This document shows positions 45,604 through 56,038 of a stretch of DNA of 64,000 bases, piece after piece (position 1 is the stretch's first letter; the number at the start of each line of letters is the position of its first letter). Both the position numbers and the translations under genes were made by a program. The notes under the pieces were generated by a model. The model was given only the letters and a program-made list of their open reading frames with translations, did not search any database and had not been told where the DNA came from. Origin of the DNA: Enterobacter asburiae (GTDB lineage: Bacteria > Pseudomonadota > Gammaproteobacteria > Enterobacterales > Enterobacteriaceae); contig NZ_JAKCMV010000061.1 of the NCBI RefSeq assembly GCF_021440515.1, forward strand, positions 1 through 64,000. Direction: 5' to 3'.

Positions 45604-48048
45604 ATGATGATTTTGAGCATTATCGCAACCGTTGTTCTGCTCGGTGTATTGTTCTATCACCGCGTCAGCTTATTCCTGAGCAGCCTGATTCTGCTGGCCT
45701 GGACGGCTGCGCTTGGCCTCGCGGGTTTGTGGACTATCTGGCTTCTGGTTCCACTGGCCATCATTCTGCTGCCGTTTAACCTCGTCCCGATGCGTAAGTC
45801 GATGATCTCCGCGCCGGTGTTCCGGGGCTTCCGTAAAGTGATGCCGCCAATGTCGCGTACCGAGAAAGAGGCGATTGATGCGGGCACCACCTGGTGGGAA
45901 GGCGATCTGTTCCAGGGCAACCCGGACTGGAAAAAGCTGCATAATTACCCGCAGCCGCGCCTGACGGCTGAAGAGCAGGCCTTTATCGACGGCCCGGTTG
46001 AAGAAGCCTGCCGCATGGCGAACGACTTCGCGATCACCCACGAAATGGCCGATCTGCCGCCGGAGCTGTGGGCGTATCTGAAAGAGCATCGCTTCTTCGC
46101 GATGATCATTAAGAAAGAGTACGGCGGGCTGGAATTCTCCGCTTACGCTCAGGCGCGCGTGCTGCAAAAACTGTCGGGCGTGTCGGGGATCCTGGCGATC
46201 ACCGTTGGCGTACCTAACTCGTTAGGCCCGGGCGAACTGCTGCAACATTACGGCACTGAAGAGCAAAAAAATCACTATCTGCCGCGCCTGGCGCGTGGTC
46301 AGGAAATTCCGTGCTTCGCGCTGACCAGCCCGGAAGCGGGTTCCGATGCGGGTGCTATTCCGGATACCGGCGTGGTCTGCATGGGCGAATGGCAGGGCGA
46401 GCAGGTGCTGGGTATGCGCCTGACCTGGAACAAACGCTACATTACGCTGGCCCCTATCGCTACGGTACTGGGTCTGGCATTCAAGCTCTCTGACCCGGAA
46501 AAACTGCTGGGCGGTGAAGCCGATTTGGGCATTACCTGTGCGCTGATCCCGACCTCCACGCCGGGCGTTGAAATTGGTCGTCGTCACTTCCCGCTGAACG
46601 TACCGTTCCAGAACGGGCCGACGCGCGGTCAGGATATCTTCGTGCCGATTGATTACATCATCGGTGGCCCAAAAATGGCCGGTCAGGGCTGGCGTATGCT
46701 GGTGGAATGTCTGTCGGTCGGTCGCGGCATCACCCTGCCGTCGAATTCAACCGGTGGCCTGAAGTCGGTGGCAATGGGGATTGGCGCTTACGCCCATATC
46801 CGCCGTCAGTTCAAAATCTCTATCGGCAAGATGGAAGGTATCGAAGAGCCGCTGGCGCGTATCGCGGGCAACGCCTACGTGATGGACGCCGCCGCTTCTC
46901 TGATTACCTACGGCATTATGCTCGGCGAAAAACCGGCCGTGCTGTCGGCGATTGTGAAGTACCACTGTACCCACCGCGCGCAGCAGTCAATCATTGATGC
47001 AATGGATATCGCGGGCGGTAAAGGCATTATGCTCGGCGAAGGCAACTTCCTGGCGCGCGGCTATCAGGGCGCACCGATTGCCATCACCGTTGAAGGGGCG
47101 AACATTCTGACCCGCAGCATGATGATCTTCGGCCAGGGGGCAATTCGCTGCCATCCGTACGTGCTGGAAGAGATGGCCGCCGCGCAGAATAACGACGTGG
47201 ACGCCTTCGACAAGCTGCTGTTCAAACATATCGGCCACGTGGGTAGCAACAAGGTGCGCAGCTTCTGGCTCGGCCTGACGCGCGGCCTGACCAGCGCGAC
47301 GCCAACCGGCGATGCGACCAAACGTTACTATCAGCATCTGAACCGCCTGAGCGCCAACCTGGCTCTGCTGTCCGATGTGTCGATGGCGGTGCTGGGCGGT
47401 AGCCTGAAGCGTCGCGAGCGTATCTCTGCCCGTCTGGGTGACGTGCTGAGCCAGGTGTTCCTCGCCTCTGCGGTTCTGAAGCGTTACGATGACGAAGGCC
47501 GTCAGGAAGCAGATCTGCCGCTGGTTCACTGGGGCGTGCAGGATGCGATGTATCAGGCCGAGCAGGCGATTGACGATCTGCTGGCGAACTTCCCGAACCG
47601 CTTTGTGGCGGGCGCCCTGCGCGTGGTGATCTTCCCGACCGGTCGTCATCATCTGGCGCCGTCCGACAGGCTTGAGCATAAAGTGGCGAAGATCCTGCAA
47701 ATCCCGAGCGCGACCCGCTCCCGCATCGGCCGTGGGCAGTATCTTGAACCAACCGAGCACAACCCGGTGGGTCTGCTGGAAGAGGCGCTGCTGGACGTGA
47801 TGGCCGCCGATCCGATTCACCAGAAAATCTGCAAACAGCTGGGCAAAAACCTGCCGTTCACCCGTCTGGATGAGCTGGCAAAACAGGCCCTGGCGGGCGG
47901 TATCATTAATAATGATGAAGCCGCGATTCTGGTGAAGGCCGAAGAGAGCCGTCTGCGCAGCATTAACGTGGATGATTTCGACCCGGAAGAGCTGGCGACA
48001 CAGCCGGTAAAGCTGCCGGAGAAAGTCCGCAAACCTGAAGCCGCATAG
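45604..48048 (+). CDS. fadE: Acyl-CoA dehydrogenase FadE
   Basis: 814 residues, the same length as E. coli FadE. Two N-terminal membrane segments (about 3-55) precede the acyl-CoA dehydrogenase core ([36 protein letters not shown]). It catalyses the first, FAD-dependent step of fatty acid beta-oxidation. Its start MMIL follows GGGAG at a suitable distance and a FadR operator. A terminator closes the gene. Confidence 0.98.
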   Translation: MMILSIIATVVLLGVLFYHRVSLFLSSLILLAWTAALGLAGLWTIWLLVPLAIILLPFNLVPMRKSMISAPVFRGFRKVMPPMSRTEKEAIDAGTTWWEGDLFQGNPDWKKLHNYPQPRLTAEEQAFIDGPVEEACRMANDFAITHEMADLPPELWAYLKEHRFFAMIIKKEYGGLEFSAYAQARVLQKLSGVSGILAITVGVPNSLGPGELLQHYGTEEQKNHYLPRLARGQEIPCFALTSPEAGSDAGAIPDTGVVCMGEWQGEQVLGMRLTWNKRYITLAPIATVLGLAFKLSDPEKLLGGEADLGITCALIPTSTPGVEIGRRHFPLNVPFQNGPTRGQDIFVPIDYIIGGPKMAGQGWRMLVECLSVGRGITLPSNSTGGLKSVAMGIGAYAHIRRQFKISIGKMEGIEEPLARIAGNAYVMDAAASLITYGIMLGEKPAVLSAIVKYHCTHRAQQSIIDAMDIAGGKGIMLGEGNFLARGYQGAPIAITVEGANILTRSMMIFGQGAIRCHPYVLEEMAAAQNNDVDAFDKLLFKHIGHVGSNKVRSFWLGLTRGLTSATPTGDATKRYYQHLNRLSANLALLSDVSMAVLGGSLKRRERISARLGDVLSQVFLASAVLKRYDDEGRQEADLPLVHWGVQDAMYQAEQAIDDLLANFPNRFVAGALRVVIFPTGRHHLAPSDRLEHKVAKILQIPSATRSRIGRGQYLEPTEHNPVGLLEEALLDVMAADPIHQKICKQLGKNLPFTRLDELAKQALAGGIINNDEAAILVKAEESRLRSINVDDFDPEELATQPVKLPEKVRKPEAA

Positions 48049-48065
48049 CGCGTTTCGCTTCCACA

Positions 48066-48091
48066 AACCCCGCCTGGTGCGGGGTTTTTTA
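48066..48091 (+). terminator. Rho-independent terminator after fadE
   Basis: AACCCCGC (48066-48073), loop CTGGT, GCGGGGTT (48079-48086) and T residues. Confidence 0.93.
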
Positions 48092-48156
48092 TTGGCACAA
48101 ATTATAATTCTGTCGTGCTACAGTGTCCGGACGCTGTTCAACGAGGAGTCTTAACT

Positions 48157-48927
48157 GTGCCTGGTTTGAAGATTACGATTTTACAACAACCTTTAGTGTG
48201 GATGGATGGCCCTGCCAACCTGCGCCACTTTGACCGTCAGCTGGAAGAGATTACCGGGCGCGATGTGATTGTCCTGCCGGAGATGTTCACCACGGGCTTC
48301 GCGATGGAAGCGGCGAAACAGTCGATGCCGGAGGCGGACGTGGTGGCGTGGATGCAGGCGAAAGCGCAGCAGACCAACGCCCTGATCGCGGGCAGCGCCG
48401 CGCTGCAAACCGGGCGTGGTCCGGTGAACCGTTTCCTGCTGGTTGAACCGGAAGGCAAGGTGCATTTCTACGATAAACGCCATCTGTTCCGCATGGCGGA
48501 CGAGCATCATCACTATGAAGCGGGTAATGAGCGGGTGGTGTTTGAGTGGCGCGGCTGGCGCATTCTGCCGCTGGTGTGCTACGACCTGCGCTTCCCGGTC
48601 TGGTCGCGTAACCGCAACGATTACGACCTGGCGCTGTACGTCGCCAACTGGCCTGCACCGCGCTCCCTGCACTGGCAGGCGCTGCTGGTGGCGCGCGCCA
48701 TCGAGAATCAGGCGTACGTCGCAGGGTGTAACCGCGTGGGGACCGACGGCAACGGGCATCACTATCGTGGCGACAGCCGGGTGGTGAACCCGCAGGGCGA
48801 GATTATCGCCACCGCCGAGCCGCATCAGGCGACGCGTATTGACGCCGAGCTGTCGTTGACGGCGCTGAAGGAGTACCGCGAGAAGTTTCCGGCGTGGCAG
48901 GATGCGGATCCGTTTAGCATTGGATGA
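48157..48927 (+). CDS. yafV: Omega-amidase YafV
   Basis: 256 residues from the GTG at 48157 (GAGGAG upstream; E. coli starts PGLKIT after Met). Nitrilase-family triad: Glu in VLPEMF, Lys in YDKRHLF, Cys in LVCYDLRFP. It hydrolyses alpha-ketoglutaramate and similar omega-amides, a metabolite repair reaction. It stands alone after fadE. Confidence 0.95.
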   Translation: MPGLKITILQQPLVWMDGPANLRHFDRQLEEITGRDVIVLPEMFTTGFAMEAAKQSMPEADVVAWMQAKAQQTNALIAGSAALQTGRGPVNRFLLVEPEGKVHFYDKRHLFRMADEHHHYEAGNERVVFEWRGWRILPLVCYDLRFPVWSRNRNDYDLALYVANWPAPRSLHWQALLVARAIENQAYVAGCNRVGTDGNGHHYRGDSRVVNPQGEIIATAEPHQATRIDAELSLTALKEYREKFPAWQDADPFSIG

Positions 48928-48933
48928 AATTTC

Positions 48934-48966
48934 CCCTCACCCCGCCCCTCTCCCAAAGGGAGAGGG
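48934..48966. repeat. GGGAGAGGG palindromic repeat
   Basis: CCCTCTCCC (48946-48954) pairs with GGGAGAGGG (48958-48966), preceded by CCCTCACCCC; same family as at 31596 and 35674. Convergent genes yafV and the gamma-glutamyltransferase end on either side. Confidence 0.8.
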
Positions 48967-48976
48967 AGGATAAACA

Positions 48977-50581
48977 TTAACTCACCAACGCCTGCCCGTC
49001 TTTGCGGCTCTCCGTCGCGGCCACGTAATGCCCCTCCGGCATCCGGTAAATCACCTGCGCACCGCCAAAGTTATAATCCTGCAACGGATCTTCCACCACG
49101 ATCTGATGTCCGCGCTCGCGCAGGGCGGCGATTGTATTGCGATCGAACGTAGATTCAACGATAACCTCCCTGCCCTGCACCACGCGCCAGCGCGGCGCGT
49201 CGATGGCCGCCTGCGGGTTTTGCCCGTGCAGCATAATGCGCAGCGCCATCTGCATATGCCCCTGCGCCTGCATTGGGCCGCCCATCACGCCGAAGGACAT
49301 CAGCGGCTGGCCGTTTCCGTCCATCGCAAAGCCGGGAATGATGGTGTGGAACGGACGCTTGCCGCCCGCCAGCGCGTTCGGGTGTTTCGGATCCAGCACA
49401 AAACCGCAGCCGCGGTTTTGCAGGCTGATCCCGGTATCCGGCACCACCACCCCCGATCCAAAGCCCATATAGTTGGACTGAATAAAAGAGATCATCATGC
49501 CGCTGGCGTCCGCCGCCGTCAGGTAGACCGTCCCGCTCTGGGTCGGCGAACCGTAGGTGAAATCAGACGCCTTGTCCGGGTCGATCAGCGCCGCGCGCGA
49601 CGTCAGATAACAATCGCTCAGCAGCTCTTTCGCCGCGAACTCCATATGCGCCTCGTCCGCGACGTAGCGGTCGAGATCCGCCAGCGCCAGCTTCATCGCC
49701 TCAATGGATAAATGCAGCGCCTGCACCGAGTCCGGATGATGTTTTTCAATTTGGCACTGCTCCAGGATACCGAGCGCGATCAGCGTGGCGATCCCTTGCC
49801 CGTTTGGCGGAAGCTCCTGCACCGAGCCGCCGGCGAAATCGCGCGACAGCAGATCGACCCAGTCCACGCGATGGTTGGCCAGATCCTCGGCGGTCAGGTG
49901 CGCGCCGTGCTCTTTTGCAAAGGCAGCGATTTTCTGCGCCAGCTCGCCGCGATAAAAGGCTTCGCCGTTGGTTTTCGCAATCAGCTCCAGCGAGTTCGCC
50001 TGCGCCGGGTTACGGAAGATCTCCCCGATGCGCGGCGCGCGGCCTTCCGGTGCAAAGCAGGCGCTAAAGCCCGGCTGATCTTTCAGCTTGTTGTAGCCGC
50101 GCTGCCACAGGTGACCAATCAGCGGTGAAACCGGGAAGCCGTTGCGCGCATAGTCAATGGCAGGCTGCGCCAGCGTGGTGAGTGGTAAGGTGCCAAAACG
50201 TTCTGCCAGCGCCACCCAGCCCGATACCGCGCCCGGCACGGTCACCGCGTCCCAGCCAATTTCCGGCACGGCGGTTTTTCCGGTAAACAGATCCGCGTGC
50301 CAGCTGGCCGGTGAACGGCCGGAGGCGTTGAGACCGTGAAGCTTTTCGCCGTCCCAGACGATGGCAAACGCGTCGCTGCCAATCCCGTTGCCGGTCGGCT
50401 CGACGACGGTCAGCGCCATCGCGGTCGCAATCGCTGCATCCACGGCGTTACCGCCCAGCTGAAGCATTTTCATGCCCGCCTGCGCCGCCAGCGGCTGAGA
50501 GGTGGCAACGGCGTTATAGCCCATCATCGGCGGGCGTCGTGAATCGTAACCGGAAGTAAAATCAAGCGCTTTGGTCATCAT
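48977..50581 (-). CDS. Gamma-glutamyltransferase family protein (YwrD-like, cytoplasmic)
   Basis: 534 residues with the N-terminal nucleophile fold. The predicted autocleavage site and catalytic threonine is T351 in QSGTVYLTAADASG, and GGNAVDAAIATAMAL and PMQAQGHMQM are family signatures. Unlike E. coli Ggt there is no signal peptide, so it works inside the cell. It would hydrolyse gamma-glutamyl peptides such as glutathione or transfer the glutamyl group. It is the last gene of an operon with a peptide ABC transporter, seven bases after the second permease gene, so it probably acts on the imported substrate. Precise substrate not known. Confidence 0.88.
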   Translation of the reverse strand: MMTKALDFTSGYDSRRPPMMGYNAVATSQPLAAQAGMKMLQLGGNAVDAAIATAMALTVVEPTGNGIGSDAFAIVWDGEKLHGLNASGRSPASWHADLFTGKTAVPEIGWDAVTVPGAVSGWVALAERFGTLPLTTLAQPAIDYARNGFPVSPLIGHLWQRGYNKLKDQPGFSACFAPEGRAPRIGEIFRNPAQANSLELIAKTNGEAFYRGELAQKIAAFAKEHGAHLTAEDLANHRVDWVDLLSRDFAGGSVQELPPNGQGIATLIALGILEQCQIEKHHPDSVQALHLSIEAMKLALADLDRYVADEAHMEFAAKELLSDCYLTSRAALIDPDKASDFTYGSPTQSGTVYLTAADASGMMISFIQSNYMGFGSGVVVPDTGISLQNRGCGFVLDPKHPNALAGGKRPFHTIIPGFAMDGNGQPLMSFGVMGGPMQAQGHMQMALRIMLHGQNPQAAIDAPRWRVVQGREVIVESTFDRNTIAALRERGHQIVVEDPLQDYNFGGAQVIYRMPEGHYVAATESRKDGQALVS

Positions 50582-50587
50582 GACTCC

Positions 50588-51463
50588 TTAGTCGTGGCGC
50601 GGATCGAGCGCATCGCGCAGCCCGTCGCCGAGTAAATTAAAGCCCTGTACCGCCAGGAAAATCGCGACACCGGGGAAAACGGACATCCACGGCGCCTGTT
50701 CAAGGAAGCCTTTTGCCGTATTGAGCATCGAGCCCCATGACGGGTTCGGCGGCTGCTGGCCCAGCCCCAAAAACGACAGGCTGGCTTCGGCAATGATCGC
50801 CGAGGCAATCGCCAGCGTGGCCTGCACCAGGATCGGCGACATCACGTTGGGCAGCACGTATTTGATAATGATCCAGCGGTCCGGCAGGCCAATCGCCCGC
50901 GCGCCGTCGATATACTCTTCGTTGCGAATGGCGATTACCTGGCCGCGCGTCAGGCGGGCAAAGATCGGCATCGCCGAAAGGCCAATGGCGATCATCGCGT
51001 TGGTGAGGCTTGGGCCTAAAAAGGCGCCCAGGGCGATCGCCATGATCAGGAAAGGACAGGCCAGCAGCGCCTCGATAAAGCGCGAGATCACCCCGTCCCA
51101 CATCTTCTGGAAATAACCCGCCACCAGCCCAAGCGGGACGCCAATGACCACGGCAATCACCACCGACATACAGCCCGCCATCAGCGAGGTTCTGGCACCC
51201 CAGACAATGCGCGACAAGATATCGCGCCCCAGCTCGTCCGTACCGAACCAGTACATTGCCGACGGCGCTTTACGCACCGCCAGAAAGTTGGCTTTGACCG
51301 GATCAAAGGGCGCAATAAAGGGAGCGAGCAGCGCCAGCAGGACAAAAAAGCCCACGATAACCGCACCGATCACCGCACTTTTGTTGGCGAGGAATTTCTT
51401 CAGCACCCGGTTCTGCGCGCGCGGCAGCGCGGGCGCAACGGGTTGAGTGGTCAGTTCCGCCAT
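50588..51463 (-). CDS. Peptide ABC transporter permease (DppC/OppC type)
   Basis: 291 residues with about six membrane helices, the N-terminal OppC_N region (KSAVIGAVIVGFFVLLALLA) and the EAA loop ARAIGLPDRWIIIKYVLPNV that contacts the ATPases. It is the second of the two permeases, beginning two bases after the other. Confidence 0.92.
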   Translation of the reverse strand: MAELTTQPVAPALPRAQNRVLKKFLANKSAVIGAVIVGFFVLLALLAPFIAPFDPVKANFLAVRKAPSAMYWFGTDELGRDILSRIVWGARTSLMAGCMSVVIAVVIGVPLGLVAGYFQKMWDGVISRFIEALLACPFLIMAIALGAFLGPSLTNAMIAIGLSAMPIFARLTRGQVIAIRNEEYIDGARAIGLPDRWIIIKYVLPNVMSPILVQATLAIASAIIAEASLSFLGLGQQPPNPSWGSMLNTAKGFLEQAPWMSVFPGVAIFLAVQGFNLLGDGLRDALDPRHD

Positions 51464-51465
51464 GA

Positions 51466-52407
51466 TTAACCTCGCATTTTCGGGTTGATAAGCACATACA
51501 GCACGTCGGCCAGCAGGTTCAGCAGCAGGAAGCCAATCGCTACGATCAGCACCACGCCCTGCACCACCGCATAGTCACGGTTAAACACCGAATCGACGAT
51601 CATCTTGCCAAAGCCCGGAATGGTGAAGACCTGCTCGGTCAGCACCGCCCCGCCCAGCAGCTCGCCGAACAGCAGCGTGGTGAGCGTGATAACGGGCACC
51701 AGCGCGTTGCGAAAGGCGTGCTTTAAAATCACCGCTTTCGGCAGCAGCCCTTTGGCCCGGGCGGTGCGGATGTAATCGGCCTTTAGCACGGCAATCATCG
51801 ACGCGCGGGTGTGGCGCATCAGCGTGGCCGCCAGCCCGGTGCCCAGCACCGAGGCCGGAAGCAGCAGGGTGCGCAGGTTCTGAAGCGGATCTTCGCTAAA
51901 CGGCACGTACCCGGAGGCGGGCAGCCATTGCAGATTCACCGAGAAGACCAGAATCAGCAGGATCCCCAGCCAGAAGTGCGGTATCGAGATCCCCGAGATC
52001 GCCACGAAGTTCGCGCTATGGTCGATCCAGCTGTTTTTGTTCACCGCAGCGAGGATCCCCATGCCGATGCCAAACACCAGCGCGATAATCATCGCCAGCA
52101 GCGACAGCTCCACCGTCACCGGCAGCTTGCTGGCAATCAGCTGCGTCACCGGTTCGTGAGTACGTAAGGAGACACCAAGATCGCCCTGTAGCGCGCGCGT
52201 CAGCCAGTGGAAATACTGCACGGGAATGGGCGCATCCAGGTTCAGCTCCGCGCGCAGCTGGGCGATGACCGCCGGATCGCGCTCCTCACCGGCCATGGCG
52301 ATCAGCGGGTCGCCGGGCAGCAGCTTTTGCAGCCCGAAGACCATCATGCTCACCAGCAGCAGGGTCGGGATCGCCAGCAGCAGACGTTTGCAAATCAGTT
52401 CAAGCAT
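51466..52407 (-). CDS. Peptide ABC transporter permease (DppB/OppB type)
   Basis: 313 residues, six membrane helices. EAA loop ARAKGLLPKAVILKHAFRNA and a large periplasmic loop after helix 1 (LQKLLPGDPLIAMAGEERD) fit the DppB/OppB/GsiC group. Together with its partner it forms the transmembrane channel. It follows the binding-protein gene by 21 bases. Confidence 0.93.
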   Translation of the reverse strand: MLELICKRLLLAIPTLLLVSMMVFGLQKLLPGDPLIAMAGEERDPAVIAQLRAELNLDAPIPVQYFHWLTRALQGDLGVSLRTHEPVTQLIASKLPVTVELSLLAMIIALVFGIGMGILAAVNKNSWIDHSANFVAISGISIPHFWLGILLILVFSVNLQWLPASGYVPFSEDPLQNLRTLLLPASVLGTGLAATLMRHTRASMIAVLKADYIRTARAKGLLPKAVILKHAFRNALVPVITLTTLLFGELLGGAVLTEQVFTIPGFGKMIVDSVFNRDYAVVQGVVLIVAIGFLLLNLLADVLYVLINPKMRG

Positions 52408-52428
52408 GGTTTCTCCTCGGCACTTCGG

Positions 52429-53949
52429 TTATTTCGCCAGCGTGATGCCAGCCAGACGCACAATGCCGTCCGGATAAGGTTTGAAGCCCTGCACGCTTTT
52501 GTTCAGGCCAAAAATACGCGGCTCGAAGTAGAGGTAGGCGATAGGCATATCGGTTTGCAGCTGCTTGACCACTTTTTCATACAGCGGCTGGCGCGCGGTC
52601 TGATCGGTGCTCTGGCGCGCCTGGGTCAGCCATTCGTCAACCTGCGCGTTGCTGTAGCGCCCGTCGTTCAGCGTGCCTTTGCTGTTGATAAAGCCGTAGA
52701 TGCTGCCGTCCGGATCCGGGCGACCTGACCAGCCGGAGAAGCTCAGCTGATAGTCACCGCTCTGCTGGCGATCGAGCAGCGTGGCAAATTCGGTCATTTG
52801 CAGGTTCAGGTTAAAGCCCGCCTCGGCAACCATCGCCTGAAGCACCTGGCCGACCTGCTGCGAGGTTGGGTTGTTCGGCACCAGCAGATTCACGGTCAGC
52901 GGCGTGGTCACGCCCGCAGCCTTCAGCAACGCTTTGGCCTTGTCGACGTCGCGCGGAGGCACCGGCAGCTTGACGTGGTACGGGCTAACCGGAGAGAACG
53001 CCTGATTTGACGGGGTATACAGCCCTTCGAACACCACCTGGTTTAAAGCATCGCGGTCAATCGCCTGCGAGAAAGCTTCGCGCACGCGGGCGTCTTTAAA
53101 CGGATCGTTGGCCGGGACTTTGCCGTTGTTAATATTAAACGTGATCCCCTGATAACCCAGCCCGGTCACCTTCGCCAGCGCCAGCTTGCTGTCGGCCTCC
53201 ACCGTTTTCACATCGCTTGCCGCCACGCCCTCGGTCAAGTCGAGATCGCCCGCGCGCAGGTTCGCCAGACGCACCGAGGCATCCGGGATCGGCAGGTAGA
53301 TAATTTTGTCGAAGTGGTACGCGCCTTTGTTCCAGTAATTGTCAAAACGGGTCAGAACGATGCGGTCCTGCGACACGCGGCTGTCGAATTTATAGGGGCC
53401 AGAGCAGACCGGATGCGCGGCAAAGTCAGGCTTTTTCGCCGCCTCGGGGGCCATCATCGCGCCCGCGCGGTCGGTCAGCTGCATCAGCAGCGCGGCATCG
53501 GGCGTTTTCAGGTGCAGCACGATCTGCATCGGGCCGGTCACGTCGATGGACTCGACGGACGAGATTTCACTTTTGCGCAGCGAGCCTTTCAGGGTCAGCG
53601 CGCGGTCGAGATTATATTTCGCCGCCGCCGCATCGAATTTTTCACCGTCGTGGAAGGTCACCCCTTCACGCAGGTTCATGGTCAAGGTTTTCCCGTCGTC
53701 GCTCCAGGCCCAGTCCTTCGCCAGCCCCGGCACCACCTTCAGGTGCTCGTCCACGTCCACCAGCCTGTCGCACAGGGAGGCGAAAACGAAACGCCCGTAA
53801 TAGGTTCGCGCCAGATGCGGGTCGAGCATGTCCGGATCGGCCCCGAGGCCGATTCGCAGCACGCTTTCAGAGTGGGCGGGCAGCGCTGCGCCAAGCAACA
53901 TTACACTTCCCAGTACGGTCAAAAGAGAATTACGCATTGTCATTATCAT
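52429..53949 (-). CDS. Extracellular solute-binding protein, family 5 (peptide/glutathione type)
   Basis: 506 residues with a signal peptide (MRNSLLTVLGSVMLLGAALPAHS, after a short extra MIMT). SBP_bac_5 features include GADPDMLDPHLARTYYGRFV and GLAKDWAWSDDGKTLTMNLR. It captures the peptide in the periplasm. Several ATG codons are possible starts (53949, 53943, 53937); the first overlaps the ATPase stop. Ligand unproven; the downstream gamma-glutamyltransferase suggests a gamma-glutamyl peptide. Confidence 0.93.
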   Translation of the reverse strand: MIMTMRNSLLTVLGSVMLLGAALPAHSESVLRIGLGADPDMLDPHLARTYYGRFVFASLCDRLVDVDEHLKVVPGLAKDWAWSDDGKTLTMNLREGVTFHDGEKFDAAAAKYNLDRALTLKGSLRKSEISSVESIDVTGPMQIVLHLKTPDAALLMQLTDRAGAMMAPEAAKKPDFAAHPVCSGPYKFDSRVSQDRIVLTRFDNYWNKGAYHFDKIIYLPIPDASVRLANLRAGDLDLTEGVAASDVKTVEADSKLALAKVTGLGYQGITFNINNGKVPANDPFKDARVREAFSQAIDRDALNQVVFEGLYTPSNQAFSPVSPYHVKLPVPPRDVDKAKALLKAAGVTTPLTVNLLVPNNPTSQQVGQVLQAMVAEAGFNLNLQMTEFATLLDRQQSGDYQLSFSGWSGRPDPDGSIYGFINSKGTLNDGRYSNAQVDEWLTQARQSTDQTARQPLYEKVVKQLQTDMPIAYLYFEPRIFGLNKSVQGFKPYPDGIVRLAGITLAK

Positions 53950-55028
53950 GAGTTCCTTGAAGGAAGGGAGGAGTGAGTGGCCGCGTGTTCAAACAGCGCG
54001 CGGCGGCGCAAAAATGCGGCAGACGGCGGTGCAATCTGGATCACACTGCGATCGCGGTTGATCTCCTGCCAGCGGTGGCAGGCCACCTGGCGCCCGCCGT
54101 CCAGCACCTGATTGATGGGCTCAACCTGGCGGCATTCGTCCGTCACGTACGGGCAGCGGGTATGGAAACGACACCCTGACGGCGGGTTCGCCGGGTTGGG
54201 CAGATCGCCCTGTAAGAGCGGCATCGTGCGCTCCGCGCCCGGCTGCATCTGCGGCGCGGAGGCGATCAGCGCCTGGGTATAGGGGTGCAGCGGCGCGTCA
54301 AAAATCTCATCGACGGTGGCAAGCTCCACGATTTGCCCGAGATACATTACCGCCACGCGGTCGCTCATATGGCGGATCACCGCCAGGCCGTGGGCGACAA
54401 TCACCATCGTCAGCCCCAGCTGGTGCTTCAGGCTTTCGAGCAGGTTAACGACCTGCGCCTGCACGGACACGTCCAGCGCCGACACGGGTTCATCCCCCAG
54501 CAGCAGCTTTGGCCCGGACGCCAGCGCGCGGGCAATGCCGATACGCTGCCGCTGTCCACCGGAAAACTCGTGCGGATAGCGCCCGGCCCAGGCGGCGGGC
54601 AGCCCGACGGTTTTGAGCAACTCCGCCACGCGGTACTGGCGATCGGCTTTCTTCATGTTCTGATGGAGCCACAGCGGCTCGCCGACAATCTGCTCGACGG
54701 TCATGCGCGGGTTCAGCGAGGCAAAAGGATCCTGAAAAATAATTTGCAGCTCGCGTCGGAGCTGGTTCAGGCGCGCGCCGGAGGCGTGGGTGATCTCCTC
54801 GCCCTGATAAAAGACGCGCCCTTCGCTCGCCGCCAGCAGGCGCAGCAGCAGACGGCCAAGCGTGGATTTACCGGAACCGGACTCCCCGACAATCGCCAGC
54901 GTTTCGCCCGGCATTACGGCAAGGGAAACGCGGTCAACGGCGGTAACAAAACGCGACGGGGTAAAGAGCTTTTTCGGGCCGGGAAAGAGCTTGCTCAGGT
55001 CGCGGGCTTCAAGAATGGGTGTCGTCAT
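53946..55028 (-). CDS. Peptide ABC transporter ATP-binding protein (DppF/OppF type)
   Basis: 360 residues. Walker A GESGSGKST, signature SGGQRQRIGIARALAS, Walker B LLLGDEPVSALD and a C-terminal oligopeptide-transporter extension with cysteines (CRFHTRCPYVTDECRQ). It continues some 50 residues past the usual end with a proline-containing tail. It overlaps both neighbours by four bases (ATGA). Confidence 0.93.
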   Translation of the reverse strand: MTTPILEARDLSKLFPGPKKLFTPSRFVTAVDRVSLAVMPGETLAIVGESGSGKSTLGRLLLRLLAASEGRVFYQGEEITHASGARLNQLRRELQIIFQDPFASLNPRMTVEQIVGEPLWLHQNMKKADRQYRVAELLKTVGLPAAWAGRYPHEFSGGQRQRIGIARALASGPKLLLGDEPVSALDVSVQAQVVNLLESLKHQLGLTMVIVAHGLAVIRHMSDRVAVMYLGQIVELATVDEIFDAPLHPYTQALIASAPQMQPGAERTMPLLQGDLPNPANPPSGCRFHTRCPYVTDECRQVEPINQVLDGGRQVACHRWQEINRDRSVIQIAPPSAAFLRRRALFEHAATHSSLPSRNS

Positions 55029-56038
55029 GCGATCTCTCCCAGCGCAATGTGGTGCTCAAGCGGCACGCGGAAACAGGCCACCTGATGTCCGGCGCCCAGC
55101 GTAGTAAGGAATGGTTTTTCTTCATGACAGCGCGTCTGCGCGAACGGGCAGCGGGTGGCAAAACGGCAGCCTTTCGGCATCGATTCCGGCAGCGGGACGG
55201 CTCCCGGAATGGTGGAGAGCTGGCCTTTGCGCGCGCCCAGGGAGGGAATGGATCCCATCAGGCCGATAGTGTACGGGTGCTGCGGATCGGCAAATATCGC
55301 CTCCACGCTTCCCTGCTCCACCACCTGCCCGGCATACATCACCGCCACCTGCTGCGCGACCTCCGCCACCACGCCCAGGTCGTGGGTGATCATCAATACC
55401 GCCGTGCCCGTGTCTTCTTTTAAGGTGTTGAGCAAAGAGAGAATTTGCGCCTGAATGGTCACATCCAGCGCGGTGGTCGGTTCGTCGGCAATCAGCAGGC
55501 GCGGATGGTTAATCAGCGCCATCGCAATCATTACGCGCTGGCGCATACCGCCCGAGAGCTGGTGCGGATAGGCCTTAAGGCGCATTTCCGCCGCCGGGAT
55601 TTGGACTTTTTCAAGAATGCGCAGCGCGGCGTCCATCGCCTCTTCACGAGAAACGTTCTGGTGGCGCATCACCGCCTCGCTCAGCTGATCGCCAAGCGTG
55701 AAGGCCGGGTTAAGCGAGGTCATCGGCTCCTGAAAAATCATCGCCAGCTCGCTGCCGCGCAGGTCGGCGTATTCCCGCGGGGAGAGCTTTCGCAGATCGT
55801 GACGGCGAAACTGCATCTCACCGCTGAGGATCCGCGCGCTGGCGGGCAGCAGCCCCATCAGCGCCAGCGAGGTAATGCTTTTTCCGCAGCCCGATTCCCC
55901 CACCAGCGCCAGCGTTTCGCCCGCCTTGACGGTCAACGAGATACCATCGAGCACGCTCACGGGAGACCCCGCAAACTGGACGTTGAGATTTTGCAGCCGC
56001 AGAACGGGCGTAGTTTCCTTAAACGGGATCGTCGTCAT
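55025..56038 (-). CDS. Peptide ABC transporter ATP-binding protein (DppD/OppD type)
   Basis: 337 residues. Walker A GESGCGKS, signature [15 protein letters not shown], Walker [13 protein letters not shown], and C-terminal [16 protein letters not shown]. Partner ATPase of the next gene. Its start overlaps the regulator stop by four bases, making the regulator the first gene of the operon. Confidence 0.93.
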   Translation of the reverse strand: MTTIPFKETTPVLRLQNLNVQFAGSPVSVLDGISLTVKAGETLALVGESGCGKSITSLALMGLLPASARILSGEMQFRRHDLRKLSPREYADLRGSELAMIFQEPMTSLNPAFTLGDQLSEAVMRHQNVSREEAMDAALRILEKVQIPAAEMRLKAYPHQLSGGMRQRVMIAMALINHPRLLIADEPTTALDVTIQAQILSLLNTLKEDTGTAVLMITHDLGVVAEVAQQVAVMYAGQVVEQGSVEAIFADPQHPYTIGLMGSIPSLGARKGQLSTIPGAVPLPESMPKGCRFATRCPFAQTRCHEEKPFLTTLGAGHQVACFRVPLEHHIALGEIA

